DNA of 64,000 bases from Leptodactylus fallax (Eukaryota; Chordata; Amphibia; Anura; Leptodactylidae), in contig CAMRHE010000460.1 in assembly GCA_947044405.1 (NCBI GenBank), positions 1,017,501 through 1,081,500 of the forward strand. The letters are read 5' to 3'. The notes below the pieces were generated by a model. That model was not told the origin of the DNA and made no database searches. It saw nothing but the letters and a program-made list of their open reading frames with translations. Both the position numbers and the translations under genes were made by a program. This document shows positions 11,101 through 50,545 of this stretch, piece after piece; within the stretch, counting starts at the first letter, position 1, and each line of letters opens with the position of its first letter.

Positions 11101-14100
11101 CCTATTATATAACCCTATATATCACACAGCTCAGCTTCTCTCCTCTATCATATAACCCTATATATCACACAGCTCAGCTTCTCTCCTCTATCATATAACC
11201 CTATATATAACACAGCTCAGCTTCTCTCCTATTATATATCACCCACAGCTCAGCTTCTCTCCTCTATCCTATAACCCTATATATCACACAGCTCAGCTTC
11301 TCTCCTCTATCCTATACCCCTATATATCACACAGCTCAGCTTCTCTCCTCTATCATATACCCCTATATATCACACAGCTCAGCTTCTCTCCTATTATATA
11401 CCCCTATATATCACACAGCTCAGCTTCTCTCCTCTATCATATAACCCTATATATCACACAGCTCAGCTTCTCTCCTATTATATAACCCTATATATCGAGT
11501 CCCACCGAGACGCTCAGCTCACACGTCGCTCCTCTCCTATCCTATACCCCTATATATCACACAGCTCAGCTTCTCTCCTCTATCATATACCCCTATATAT
11601 CACACAGCTCAGCTTCTCTCCTCTATCAATACCCCTATATATCACACAGCTCAGCTTCTCTCCTCTCTCCTATACCCCTATATATCACACAGCTCAGCTT
11701 CTCTCCTCTATCATATAACCCTATATATCACACAGCTCAGCTTCTCTCCTCTATCATATAACCCTATATATCACACAGCTCAGCTTCTCTCCTCTATCAT
11801 ATACCCCTATATATCACACAGCTCAGCTTCTCTCCTCTATCCTATACCCCTATATATCACACAGCTCAGCTTCTCTCCGCTATTCTATACCCCTATATAT
11901 CACACAGCTCAGCTTCTCTCCTCTATTCATATAACCCTATATATCACACAGCTCAGCTTCTCTCTATCATATAACCCTATATATCACACAGCTCAGCTTC
12001 TCTCCTCTATTATATAACCCTATATATCACACAGCTCAGCTTCTCTCCTCTATCATATAACCCTATATATCACACAGCTCAGCTTCTCTCCTCTATCATA
12101 TAACCCTATATATCACACAGCTCAGCTTCTCTCCTCTATCATATACCCCTATATATCACACAGCTCAGCTTCTCTCCTCTATCATATACCCCTATATATC
12201 ACACAGCTCAGCTTCTCTCCTCTATCATATACCCCTATATATCACACAGCCCAGCTTCTCTCCTATCTATAACCCTATATATCACACAGCTCAGCTTCTC
12301 TCCCATATCCTATAACCCTATATATCACACAGCTCAGCTTCTCTCCTCTATCATATAACCCTATATATCACACAGCTCAGCTTCTCTCCTCTATCATATA
12401 ACCCTATATATCACATAGCTCAGCTTCTCTCCTCTATCATATAACCCTATATATCACACAGCTCAGCTTCTCTCCTCTATCATATAACCCTATATATCAC
12501 ACAGCTCAGCTTCTCTCCTCTATCATATAACCCTATATATCACACAGCTCAGCTTCTCTCCTAATATCATATAACCCTATATATCACACGGCTCAGCTTC
12601 TCTCCTATATCCTATAACCCTATATATCACACAGCTCAGCTTCTCTCCTCTATCCTATAACCCTATATATCACACAGCTCAGCTTCTCTCCTCTATCCTA
12701 TAACCCTACATATCACACAGCTCAGCTTCTCTCCTCTATCCTATAACCCTATATATCACACAGCTCAGCTTCTCTCCTCTATCCTATATATCACACAGCT
12801 CAGCTTCTCTCCTCTATTATATACCCCTATATATCACACAGCTCAACTTATCTCCTCTATCATATACCCCTATATATCACACAGCTCAGCTTCTCTCCTC
12901 TATCCTATAACCCTATATATCACACAGCTCAGCTTCTCTCCTCTATCCTATAACCCTATATATCACACAGCTCAGCTTCTCTCCTCTATCCTATAACCCT
13001 ATATATCACACAGCTCAGCTTCTCTCCTCTATCATATACCCCTATATATCACACAGCTCAGCTTCTCTCCTCTATATAACCCTATATATCACAGAGCTCA
13101 GCTTCTCTCCTATATCCTATAACCCTATATATCACACAGCTCAGCTTCTCTCCTATATCCTATACCCCTATATATCACACAGCTCAGCTTCTCTCCTATA
13201 TCATATAACCCTATATATCACACTGCTCAGCTTCTCTCCTCTATATAACCCTATATATCACAGAGCTCAGCTTCTCTCCTATATCCTATAACCCTATATA
13301 TCACACAGCTCAGCTTCTCTCCTCTATCATATAACTTATATATCACACAGCTCAGCTTCTCTCCTATCATATACCCCTATATATCACACAGCCCAGCTTC
13401 TCTCCTCTGTCCTATATATCACACAGCTCAGCTTCTCTCCCATATCCTATAACCCTATATATCACACAGCTCAGCTTCTCTCCTCTATCATATAACCCTA
13501 TATATCACACAGCTCAGCTTCTCTCCCACTATCATGTAACCTATATATCACATGGCTCAGCTTCTCTCCTATATCCTATAACCCTATATATCACACGGCT
13601 CAGCTTCTCTCCTCTATCATATACCCCTATATATCACACAGCTCAGCTTCTCTCCTCTATCATATAACCCTATATATCAAATAGCTCAGCTTCTCTCCTC
13701 TATCATATAACCCTATATATCACACAGCTCAGCTTCTCTCCTCTATCATATAACCCTATATATCACACAGCTCAGCTTCTCTCCTCTATCATATAACCCT
13801 ATATATCACACAGCTCAGCTTCTCTCCTAATATCATATAACCTATATATCACACGGCTCAGCTTCTCTCCTATATCCTATAACCCTATATATCACACAGC
13901 TCAGCTTCTCTCCTCTATCCTATAACCCTATATATCACACAGCTCAGCTTCTCTCCTCTATCCTATAACCCTACATATCACACAGCTCAGCTTCTCTCCT
14001 CTATCCTATAACCCTATATATCACACAGCTCAGCTTCTCTCCTCTATCCTATATATCACACAGCTCAGCTTCTCTCCTCTATTATATACCCCTATATATC

Positions 14101-17100
14101 ACACAGCTCAACTTCTCTCCTCTATCATATACCCCTATATATCACACAGCTCAGCTTCTCTCCTCTATCCTATAACCCTATATATCACACAGCTCAGCTT
14201 CTCTCCTCTATCCTATACCCCTATATATCACACAGCTCAGCTTCTCTCCTCTATCCTATAACCCTATATATCACACAGCTCAGCTTCTCTCCTCTATCCT
14301 ATAACCCTATATATCACACAGCTCAGCTTCTCTCCTCTATCATATACCCCTATATATCACACAGCTCAGCTTCTCTCCTCTATATAACCCTATATATCAC
14401 AGAGCTCAGCTTCTCTCCTATATCCTATAACCCTATATATCACACAGCTCAGCTTCTCTCCTATATCCTATACCCCTATATATCACACAGCTCAGCTTCT
14501 CTCCTATATCATATAACCCTATATATCACACTGCTCAGCTTCTCTCCTCTATATAACCCTATATATCACAGAGCTCAGCTTCTCTCCTATATCCTATAAC
14601 CCTATATATCACACGGCTCAGCGTCTCTCCTCTATTATATAACCCCTATATATCACACGGCTCAGCTTCTCTCCTCTATCATATACCCCTATATATCACA
14701 CAGCTCAGCTTCTCTCCTCTATCATATAACCCTATATATCACATAGCTCAGCTTCTCTCCTCTATCATATAACCTATATATCACACAGCTCAGCTTCTCT
14801 CCTCTATCATATAACCCTATATATCACACAGCTCAGCTTCTCTCCTAATATCATATAACCTATATATCACACGGCTCAGCTTCTCTCCTATATCCTATAA
14901 CCCTATATATCACACAGCTCAGCTTCTCTCCTCTATCCTATAACCCTATATATCACACAGCTCAGCTTCTCTCCTCTATCATATACCCCTATATATCACA
15001 CAGCTCAGCTTCTCTCCTCTATCATATAACCCTATATATCACAGAGCTCAGCTTCTCTCCTCTATCATATAACCCTATATATCACACAGCTCAGCTTCTC
15101 TCCTCTATCATATACCCTCTATATATCACACAGCTCCGCTTCTCTCCTCTATCCTATATATCACACAGCTCAGCTTCTCTCCTCTATTATATACCCCTAT
15201 ATATCACACAGCTCAACTTCTCTCCTCTATCATATACCCCTATATATCACACAGCTCAGCTTCTCTCCTCTATCATATAACCCTATATATCACACACCTC
15301 AGCTTCTCTCCTCTATCCTATAACCCTATATATCACACAGCTCAGCTTCTCTCCTCTATCCTATAACCCTATATATCACACAGCTCAGCTTCTCTCCTCT
15401 ATATAACCTTATATATCACAGAGCTCAGCTTCTCTCCTATATCCTATAACCCTATATATCACACAGCTCAGCTTCTCTCCTCTATCCTATACCCCTATAT
15501 ATCACACAGCTCAGCTTCTCTCCTATATCATATAACCCTATATATCACACAGCTCAGCTTCTCTCCTATATCCTATACCCCTATATATCACACAGCTCAG
15601 CTTCTCTCCTATATCCTATACCCCTATATATCACACAGCTCAGCTTCTCTCCTCTATCATATAACCCTATATATCACACAGCTCAGCTTTTCTCCTATAT
15701 CCTATACCCCTATATATCACACAGCTCAGCTTGTCTCCTCTATCCTATACCCCTATATATCACACAGTTCAGCTTCTCTCCTCTATCATATAACCCTATA
15801 TATCACACAGCTCAGCTTCTCTCCTCTATATAACCCTATATATCACACAGCTCAGCTTCTCTCCTCTATCATATAACCCTATATATATCACACAGCTCAG
15901 CTTCTCTCCTCTATCCTATAACCCTATATATCACACAGCTCAGCTTGTCTCCTCTATCCTATAACCCTATATATCACACAGCTCAGCTTCTCTCCTCTAT
16001 ATAACCCTATATATCACAGAGCTCAGCTTCTCTCCTCTATCATATAACCCTATATATCACAGAAGTCAGCTTCTCTATCATATAACCCTATATATCACAC
16101 AGCTCAGCTTCTCTCCTCTATCATATACCCCTATATATCACACAGCTCAGCTTCTCTCCTCTATCCTATAACCCTATATATCACACAGCTCAGCTTCTCT
16201 CCTCTATCCTATAACCCTATATATCACACAGCTCAGCTTCTCTCCTCTATCATATACTCCTATATATCACACAGCTCAGCTTCTCTCCTCTATCATATAA
16301 CCCTATATATATCACACAGCACAGCTTCTCTCCTCTATCATATAACCCTATATATCACACAGCTCAGCTTCTCTCCTATATCCTATACCCCTATATATCA
16401 CACAGCTCAGCTTCTCTCCTCTATCCTATAACCCTATATATCACACAGCTCAGCTTCTCTCCTCTATCCTATAACCCTATATATCACACAGCACAGCTTC
16501 TCTCCTCTATCATATACCCCTATATATCACACAGCTCAGCTTCTCTCCTCTATATAACCCTATATATATCACAGAGCTCAGCTTCTCTCCTCTATCATAT
16601 AACCCTATATATCACAGAACTCAGCTTCTCTATCATATAACCCTATATATCACACAGCTCAGCTTCTCTCCTCTATCATATACCCCTATATATCACACAG
16701 CTCAGCTTCTCTCCTCTATCATACACCCCTATATATCACACAGCTCAGCTTCTCTCCTCTATCCTATAACCCTATATATCACAGAGCTCAGCTTCTCTCC
16801 TCTATCGTATAACCCTATATATCACACAGCTCAGCTTCTCTCCTCTATCATATAACCCTATATATCACACAGCTCAGCTTCTCTCCTCTATCATATACCC
16901 CTATATATCACACAGCTCAGCTTCTCTCCTATTATATAACCCTATATATCACACAGCTCAGCTTCTCTCCCTCTATCATATAACCCTATATATCACACAG
17001 CTCAGCTTCTCTCCTATTATATAACCTATATATCACACAGCTCAGCTTCTCTCCTCTATCATATAACTCTATATATCACACAGCTCAGCTTCTCTCCTCT

Positions 17101-19011
17101 ATCCTATATATCACACAGCTCAGCTTCTCTCCTCTATTATATACCCCTATATATCACACAGCTCAACTTCTCTCCTCTATCATATACCCCTATATATCAC
17201 ACAGCTCAGCTTCTCTCCTCTATCGTATAACCCTATATATCACACACCTCAGCTTCTCTCCTCTATCCTATAACCCTATATATCACACAGCTCAGCTTCT
17301 CTCCTCTATCCTATAACCCTATATATCACACAGCTCAGCTTCTCTCCTCTATATAACCTTATATATCACAGAGCTCAGCTTCTCTCCTATATCCTATAAC
17401 CCTATATATCACACAGCTCAGCTTCTCTCCTCTATCCTATACCCCTATATATCACACAGCTCAGCTTCTCTCCTATATCATATAACCCTATATATCACAC
17501 AGCTCAGCTTCTCTCCTATATCCTATACCCCTATATATCACACAGCTCAGCTTCTCTCCTATATCCTATACCCCTATATATCACACAGCTCAGCTTCTCT
17601 CCTCTATCATATAACCCTATATATCACACAGCTCAGCTTTTCTCCTATATCCTATACCCCTATATATCACACAGCTCAGCTTGTCTCCTCTATCCTATAC
17701 CCCTATATATCACACAGTTCAGCTTCTCTCCTCTATCATATAACCCTATATATCACACAGCTCAGCTTCTCTCCTCTATATAACCCTATATATCACACAG
17801 CTCAGCTTCTCTCCTCTATCATATAACCCTATATATCACAGAAGTCAGCTTCTCTATCATATAACCCTATATATCACACAGCTCAGCTTCTCTCCTCTAT
17901 CATATACCCCTATATATCACACAGCTCAGCTTCTCTCCTCTATCCTATAACCCTATATATCACACAGCTCAGCTTCTCTCCTCTATCCTATAACCCTATA
18001 TATCACACAGCTCAGCTTCTCTCCTCTATCATATACTCCTATATATCACACAGCTCAGCTTCTCTCCTCTATCATATAACCCTATATATATCACACAGCA
18101 CAGCTTCTCTCCTCTATCATATAACCCTATATATCACACAGCTCAGCTTCTCTCCTATATCCTATACCCCTATATATCACACAGCTCAGCTTCTCTCCTC
18201 TATCCTATAACCCTATATATCACACAGCTCAGCTTCTCTCCTCTATCCTATAACCCTATATATCACACAGCTCAGCTTCTCTCCTATATCCTATACCCCT
18301 ATATATCACACAGCTCAGCTTCTCTCCTCTATCCTATAACCCTATATATCACACAGCTCAGCTTCTCTCCTATCATATACCCCTATATATCACACAGCAC
18401 AGCTTCTCTCCTCTATCATATACCCCTATATATCACACAGCTCAGCTTCTCTCCTCTATATAACCCTATATATATCACAGAGCTCAGCTTCTCTCCTCTA
18501 TCATATAACCCTATATATCACAGAACTCAGCTTCTCTATCATATAACCCTATATATCACACAGCTCAGCTTCTCTCCTCTATCATATAACCCTATATATC
18601 ACACAGCTCTGCTTCTCTCCTCTATCATATACCCCTATATATCACACAGCTCAGCTTCTCTCCTCTATCATATACCCCTATATATCACACAGCTCAGCTT
18701 CTCTCCTCTATCATACACCCCTATATATCACACAGCTCAGCTTCTCTCCTCTATCCTATAACCCTATATATCACAGAGCTCAGCTTCTCTCCTCTATCGT
18801 ATAACCCTATATATCACACAGCTCAGCTTCTCTCCTCTATTATATAACCCTATATATCACACAGCTCAGCTTCTCTCCTCTATCATATAACCCTATATAT
18901 CACACAGCTCAGCTTCTCTCCTCTATCATATACCCCTATATATCACACAGCTCAGCTTCTCTCCTCTATCCATCGTATAACCCTATATATCACACAGCTC
19001 AGCTTCTCTCC
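5131..19011. repeat. 13.9-kb satellite-like array of a 43-bp unit
   Basis: About 320 head-to-tail copies of a 43-bp unit with core CCCTATATATCACACAGCTC followed by AGCTTCTCTCC and a variable TATCATATAA/TATCCTATACC linker. Unit length varies from about 38 to 45 bp, almost all of it in the linker. Frequent stops leave no long frames. Multi-unit blocks are duplicated: 15151-16860 recurs at 17101-18850, and about 12540-13300 recurs at 13806-14600. Two spots break the unit, near 10750-10785 and 11496-11535. The array lies 3' of RAC1 in the RAC1 reading direction. Confidence 0.97.
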
Positions 19012-19852
19012 CTGGGTCACCTCCTGTCCTCACATAGGGCAGAAGAAATCCCCTGACCGGTTCATTATATCTTCCATATCCTTCTGTTACTACTACATAA
19101 GCTGCAGAGATATTTTTTGGTATTTTCAGGGCATTATTACAATGACTTGGACTCTGTTCTATCTGTATATAATCTCAGTTACCTGGTTCTATCCCTGACA
19201 CAGCCGGGATCTGACGCCCACATACTACAAGCTGGAATGTCGTCCTCACCAGTTTCTTGGCGGTTTAGCCATTGGGGCTTCTTTCCTGGATCTCAGACGT
19301 TCTCTCTGGAATTCCATTCTAGTTAGGTCTTGTTCCTTGAGCAGAACATCTGCGTATTATCAGGACTGCCAACAAGTGAGATTGCTGCAATCTGTTTCAG
19401 GTTAAACAAGCAAAAAAAAGGTTTACAAAAATGTGATTTTGCCTACCAGCTCTGTGTGAATGGCTCCTAGGAATTTGGGTAATATTACTATCCGCCTGTG
19501 TGGATGTGACGTCGCTCCATACACGGGACCTGTTTGTGTCACCAAAAACATTTTTACTGCGTTCATTTTGCTTGTTTAATCTGTTTTAGGGTCATCGGGG
19601 GCACGGGGGACAAAGATTCTTGACATTTTTGAATGTGGTGATGGGGGTGTTTTTTGGGAGGGGGTACAGTCGGGTACTTGAGATCTGATATAATTCCCTC
19701 CTCTGTACCCGCTGGCCATGCAGATGCATGGCTACCCTCAGAGGTTGCCGGACTATCATTGTATCCTACCCCTTAGATGCTGCGCTCACTTTTGACTGCG
19801 GCCTCTAAGGGCTTATAAAGACATTTCCACCTCCACATTTAAAATTTGTAGC
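19012..19852. other. Unique DNA, no gene recognised
   Basis: Ordinary complexity sequence between the 43-bp array and a MITE-like element. Short open frames (for example 19117-19326) show no recognisable domain and no convincing exon structure. Confidence 0.45.
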
Positions 19853-20210
19853 TTTAGGGGAGTCTGTCAGCCCAAAATTGCATATATAGACACAGTACCT
19901 TGCAGGGCTTAAGACAAGGTTTTCTAACCATTACTAGTACATGGGCGGGTGCACCTGATGTCAGCGGGCGTGTATAGTAGCGTGTACTGCACTCGCCAAA
20001 GACTAGCGAGGACACCGCAGTCCATCTTGTGGTGGGGGAATCAGAGTGAATTTGCAGCTTAGATGCCCCTGAAACACTTTTCAGTTCATTTACATTATTT
20101 TTCGGCAATGGAGCGGTGGTCAGCAATAACAAAGGAAAACCTTATCCCAAGCCGAGCAAGGTACTGAGTGTATCTTTATATGCAGTGTTGTGCTGACAGA
20201 CTCCCTTTAA
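19853..20210. mobile_element. MITE-like element with about 50-bp inverted termini
   Basis: The left end, GGGGAGTCTGTCAGC followed by GCATATATA and CAGTACCTTGC, is matched inverted at the right end (GCAAGGTACTGAG, TATATGCAG, GCTGACAGACTCCC). The right end abuts TTAA and the left has TTTA, which could be a decayed TTAA target site. No transposase is encoded. The same terminal motif, GCTGACAGACTCCC, occurs at 23751-23764 inside the RAC1 3' UTR. Confidence 0.65.
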
Positions 20211-20751
20211 GCTAATTCCTTTATCTACCTTGCTCCATATATCAGATACTGAGGTCACCTCAATGTTTATAGCTTGTTACCTAGGTCTCTGGCCACCCCC
20301 ATTATCTAGCAGCGGTGGCTGGGCTGCTGACCTAAATCCCAGTTCCTGGCCTCCTCTATTCTTTCCTTCACTGATTTTCACCTAATGGAGCCTTCAATGT
20401 ACAATTAGCTGCCGAGTCCTGGTAAGGCCTAGAACAGAGCCTGTTATCTCTGTGTGTAAAGCTTAGTGTTGGGCGCACGCTGCCGGCCTCAGCATTACAT
20501 CACACAATCTAAGCCCATTGTCAAACTGGTCCCCGAAACCAGGAAGTGGAAGAAGAGACAGGCAAGCAATGGGAAATTCCCTTTAAACACAAGTAGGTTT
20601 GGAGTTCCCCCTTATCTTGTGCACTGCCGCAGCTGCTTATTACATGTATGGCACATCACAGCACCGCAACGCTGTACAGGTTCATAGTAGGAGCGTATCA
20701 GCACGCTACATGGCGTCTCCTTACTGCATAAGACATCAGAGTCTCTTACTA
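20211..20751. other. Unique DNA, no gene recognised
   Basis: No domain, RNA gene or array seen between the MITE-like element and the 21-bp array. Confidence 0.4.
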
Positions 20752-22640
20752 GTAGGGTCACCTCTAGGAATAACAGGGTCACCTCTGGAATAACAGGGTC
20801 ACCTCTAGGAATAACAGGGTCACCTCTGGAATAACAGGGTCACCTCTAGGAATAACAGGGTCACCTCTAGGAATAACAGGGTCACCTCTAGGAATAACAG
20901 GGTCACCTCTGGAATAACAGGGTCACCTCTAGGAATAACAGGGTCACCTCTAGGAATAACAGGGTCACCTCTAGGAATAACAGGGTCACCTCTGGAATAA
21001 TAGGGTCACCACTGGAATAACAGGGTCACCTCTAGTAATAACAGGGTCACCTCTAGGAATAACAGGGTCACCTCTGGAATAACAGGGTCACCTCTAGGAA
21101 TAACAGGGTCACCTCTGGAATAACAGGGTCACCTCTAGGAATAACAGGGTCACCTCTAGTAATAACAGGGTCACCTCTAGTAATAACAGGGTCACCTCTA
21201 GGAATAACAGGGTCACCTCTGGAATAACAGGGTCACCTCTAGGAATAACAGGGTCACCTCTAGGAATAACAGGGTCACCTCTAGGAATAACAGGGTCACC
21301 TCTAGGAATAACAGGGTCACCTCTAGGAATAACAGGGTCACCTCTGGAATAACAGGGTCACCTCTAGGAATAACAGGGTCACCTCTAGTAATAACAGGGT
21401 CACCTCTAGTAATAACAGGGTCACCTCTAGGAATAACAGGGTCACCTCTGGAATAACAGGGTCACCTCTAGGAATAACAGGGTCACCTCTAGGAATAACA
21501 GGGTCACCTCTAGGAATAACAGGGTCACCTCTAGGAATAACAGGGTCACCTCTAGGAATAACAGGGTCACCTCTGGAATAACAGGGTCCCCTCTGGAATA
21601 ACAGGGTCCCCTCTGGAATAACAGGGTCACCTCTAGTAATAACAGGGTCACCTCTGGAATAACAGGGTCACCTCTAGTAATAACAGGGTCACCTCTGGAA
21701 TAATAGGGTCACCACTGGAATAACAGGGTCACCTCTAGTAATAACAGGGTCACCTCTAGGAATAACAGGGTCACCTCTAGGAATAACAGGGTCACCTCTG
21801 GAATAACAGGGTCACCTCTAGGAATAACAGGGTCACCTCTAGGAATAACAGGGTCAACTCTAGGAATAACAGGGTCACCTCTAGGAATAACAGGGTCACC
21901 TCTAGGAATAACAGGGTCACCTCTAGGAATAACAGGGTCACCTCTGGAATAACAGGGTCACCTCTAGGAATAACAGGGTCACCTCTAGGAATAACAGGGT
22001 CACCTCTGGAATAACAGGGTCCCCTCTGGAATAACAGGGTCACCTCTAGTAATAACAGGGTCACCTCTGGAATAACAGGGTCACCTCTAGGAATAACAGG
22101 GTCACCTCTGGAATAATAGGGTCACCACTGGAATAACAGGGTCACCTCTAGTAATAACAGGGTCACCTCTAGGAATAACAGGGTCACCTCTAGGAATAAC
22201 AGGGTCACCTCTGGAATAACAGGGTCACCTCTAGGAATAACAGGGTCACCTCTGGAATAACAGGGTCACCTCTAGGAATAACAGGGTCACCTCTAGGAAT
22301 AACAGGGTCACCTCTAGGAATAACAGGGTCACCTCTGGAATAACAGGGTCACCTCTAGGAATAACAGGGTCACCTCTAGGAATAACAGGGTCACCTCTGG
22401 AATAACAGGGTCACCTCTGGAATAACAGGGTCACCTCTAGGAATAACAGGGTCACCTCTGGAATAACAGGGTCACCTCTAGGAATAACAGGGTCACCTCT
22501 GGAATAACAGGGTCACCTCTAGGAATAACAGGGTCACCTCTAGGAATAACAGGGTCACCTCTAGGAATAACAGGGTCACCTCTAGGAATAACAGGGTCAC
22601 CTCTGGAATAACAGGGTCACCTCTGGAATAATAGGGTCAC
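20752..22640. repeat. 21-bp minisatellite beyond the RAC1 poly(A) site
   Basis: About 90 copies of AGGGTCACCTCTAGGAATAAC, alternating with a shorter variant (CTCTGGAATAAC) and a minor CTAGTAATAAC variant. The order of variants repeats in blocks (compare 20990-21330 with 21690-21960), evidence of multi-unit duplication. The array ends about 55 bp past the likely RAC1 cleavage site. Confidence 0.95.
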
Positions 22641-22709
22641 GTACAGGCTCCTCATGCAGTTATTCCATACAAATGAAGAAGCCGAGCCCCAAGACTTGTA
22701 GTTTAAGGA

Positions 22710-22715
22710 TTTATT
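22710..22715 (-). terminator. RAC1: Distal RAC1 poly(A) signal AATAAA
   Basis: TTTATT on the plus strand, AATAAA in the RAC1 direction, followed 10-25 bases later by a plausible cleavage region near 22690-22700. Confidence 0.7.
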
Positions 22716-23489
22716 AATTCAAACATGCATGTAAAACACTAAATTGCATTAGCAAAAGATCAATGTAAAAACACTGTTCACAATTTTTTTTTTCTTTTCG
22801 TTTTCGCAACATTCTCCGATGCGCTTTGAATTTGTTCGAGTCGTAGAAAGGTTTGTCATTTGTCACCTCTAATTGTGTCTGGTTAGGGATGTGCACCATG
22901 TCATTAATACTCGCCCTAGAATTAAGACCTCACAGACCCTCGAGAGCGGAAACCATTCAAGGCAATGCTAAAAATACAACGTAAAAAAATAAAAGATGAC
23001 CAGAAGAATAAGAATTAGTCGTTACTGTGTCGTATGGCCGCTTCAGAGTCACCCACGGAAGAAGAAGAAGGTCTACACTGGTTTAGCAGTTCCACATGAT
23101 TTGTACACCTAGTGTTATAAGGAAACCCATTAAGCAAACACCTCGAAGCAAAATTAACATGGAAGGAAAATATCAGCATTAGGTAAAACCTTCAGAAACT
23201 ACAAAAATGCAAGTTACAAGAACCAGATATTAGAATACGAGTTATTTTACGAGCAAGCCAACATGGAAAGCATGTACACCTCGGAATCTGTGGGAATGCC
23301 AGTACTAGATTAGAGTCCTGTGGAGTACTACAAGTCATGTAATACCATATACGTGCTCTGCCCACCTAAAGCAAGATGGAGGATCCAATGCCCTATGGAA
23401 CAGGGGAAGGGCTTGTCAGCTGGTGAAGCTCTCACCCTATAGTCACCGTTCCTACTGCGTCCATAACACATCTTACCTAGTTTCAAAGC

Positions 23490-23770
23490 GGTAGTGTCAC
23501 CTTTAAGAGAGACTTCAGCGGATCTGACCCCTTCAAAACCGACAGCGCTATATACAGAGGTTAGAGGCCGATTGCTGAGAAATCCACGTTTATGTCCCTG
23601 GCACCAAGGCCAGAGGTGCCCACGAGGCGGCCCCTTCCCCAGCAGCGCCCGGCGCAGGCCGCGTAATGTATATAAAGGGGGCCACCTCCTGGGCACGTCT
23701 ATTCTCCCATCCTCTATATAGGGCCGCTGCAGTTTGGAGGGCTCAGGCTTGCTGACAGACTCCCATTAAA
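23490..23770. mobile_element. Possible interspersed repeat within RAC1 3' UTR
   Basis: On the minus strand the segment opens with TTAATGGGAGTCTGTCAGC, the same terminus as the MITE-like element at 19853-20210, and ends near CTCTTAAAGGTGACAC. No clear inverted partner terminus is visible, so the left boundary is uncertain. Confidence 0.4.
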
Positions 23771-23868
23771 TACTGTTGCTTAGGTTTACTAGTAAAACCC
23801 CGATACCTATTTGACGTCGCTGTCTTAATAGTTCTGTCCAGGATCAGATTATTCCCCTTTAACCAAAC

Positions 23869-23874
23869 TTTATT
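23869..23874 (-). terminator. RAC1: Candidate proximal RAC1 poly(A) signal
   Basis: AATAAA in the RAC1 direction, about 550 bases after the stop codon. Use of this site is inferred only from position and from the two mRNA sizes known for mammalian RAC1. Confidence 0.4.
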
Positions 23875-24420
23875 TGTAACCCAAGCAGTAAAAAGATACA
23901 TAATAATAATCGTCTCTAACATTCCTAAATAACCATTTGGATTTACAATGCAATACAGTGAATGGAGATTAATAAAGTGTTTAATATCTGGAGTCGCCGC
24001 CGCCGGCCATATATGAAGAGGAGGATCAGCGGCGATGGCGGCGACTTTATAGTCAGATCTCAGTAAAAACGTCATGTCTGTTATATAGCGTTTAATGGCT
24101 CATGTCTGGAGCGGGGGAGGGGAGGGGGCGGAGATTTGGCAACATTTAATTAGTGGAAGCAAAAAAAAAGGAAAAAAACGTTTCCAGGAAAAGAAGAAGA
24201 AGAAGAAGAAAAAAGAAAGAAAGAGGTCAATTATTAATTATTTAGGAAGGAATTTAGTAGAATGTGGATAAAGATGGCAAGTCACATGGGAGGAAGTGAA
24301 TGTAATTCTGTAGATTCAAGATTATAGGCAGAGAATGAATTATTACAAAGAGGGCGGGGGAGGGGGTTGTTGGCATTGTTGGCGTCTAGGATCGGGGGAG
24401 GGGGAGGAGGAGTGCGAGGA

Positions 24421-50091
<25,671 letters not shown>

Positions 50092-50545
50092 GGCGGCTGC
50101 TCCGCGTTGAGGTTCCCGGTCGCGGGAAAGAAGGAAAAGGAAGAAAAAAAAAAAAAAAAAAAAGGCGGCGCCCGCCGAGAAGGAGGCCGGGGAGGCGAGG
50201 GGGGGGCCGGGGCCGAGGAGGAGGACGAGCCGCTGAGCTGGCCCAGAGACACCGCCGGCTGCTCCTCTGTCTACCTCAGGACACCTTAAGGAGGAGGCGG
50301 CGGCGGTGACCAGAGCCGGGGCCGAGGCACAAGCTCAATAATAAGACACAGGAAGTGCCGACTCCTCGTCACTACCGGCCGCGCCTCGAAACGCGCAGTG
50401 CACGCGCAGGGTGCGCCCCGGAGCTCGGGGGCGCGCACAGGGGTGACGTCATAGGGGAAAACGCGGGCAAGGGGCGGCTACCTGGCAACCGGTTACCTCA
50501 CAGGGAAGGGGCCTCGCCCCCTGGCGGCCAGTATACGTCACTGAC

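Larger units (their letters stand above)
22695..24420 (-). other. RAC1: RAC1 3' untranslated region
   Basis: About 1.7 kb directly follows the RAC1 stop codon and ends at a canonical AATAAA (22710-22715 on +). The extent is inferred from the poly(A) signal; no transcript is available. A second AATAAA at 23869-23874 would give a UTR of about 0.55 kb. This fits the short and long RAC1 mRNAs known in mammals, which arise by alternative polyadenylation. AT-rich sequence fills the distal third, and part of the middle (about 23490-23770) looks repeat-derived. Confidence 0.7.

Noticed and set aside
5131..19011. Telomere-like TAACCCTA in every 43-bp unit
   Set aside because: Only one partial motif per unit, with no consecutive TTAGGG repeats; it is a satellite, not an interstitial telomere.
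5131..19011. CRISPR-like regular repeats
   Set aside because: There are no unique spacers and no cas genes, and the sequence is vertebrate nuclear DNA.
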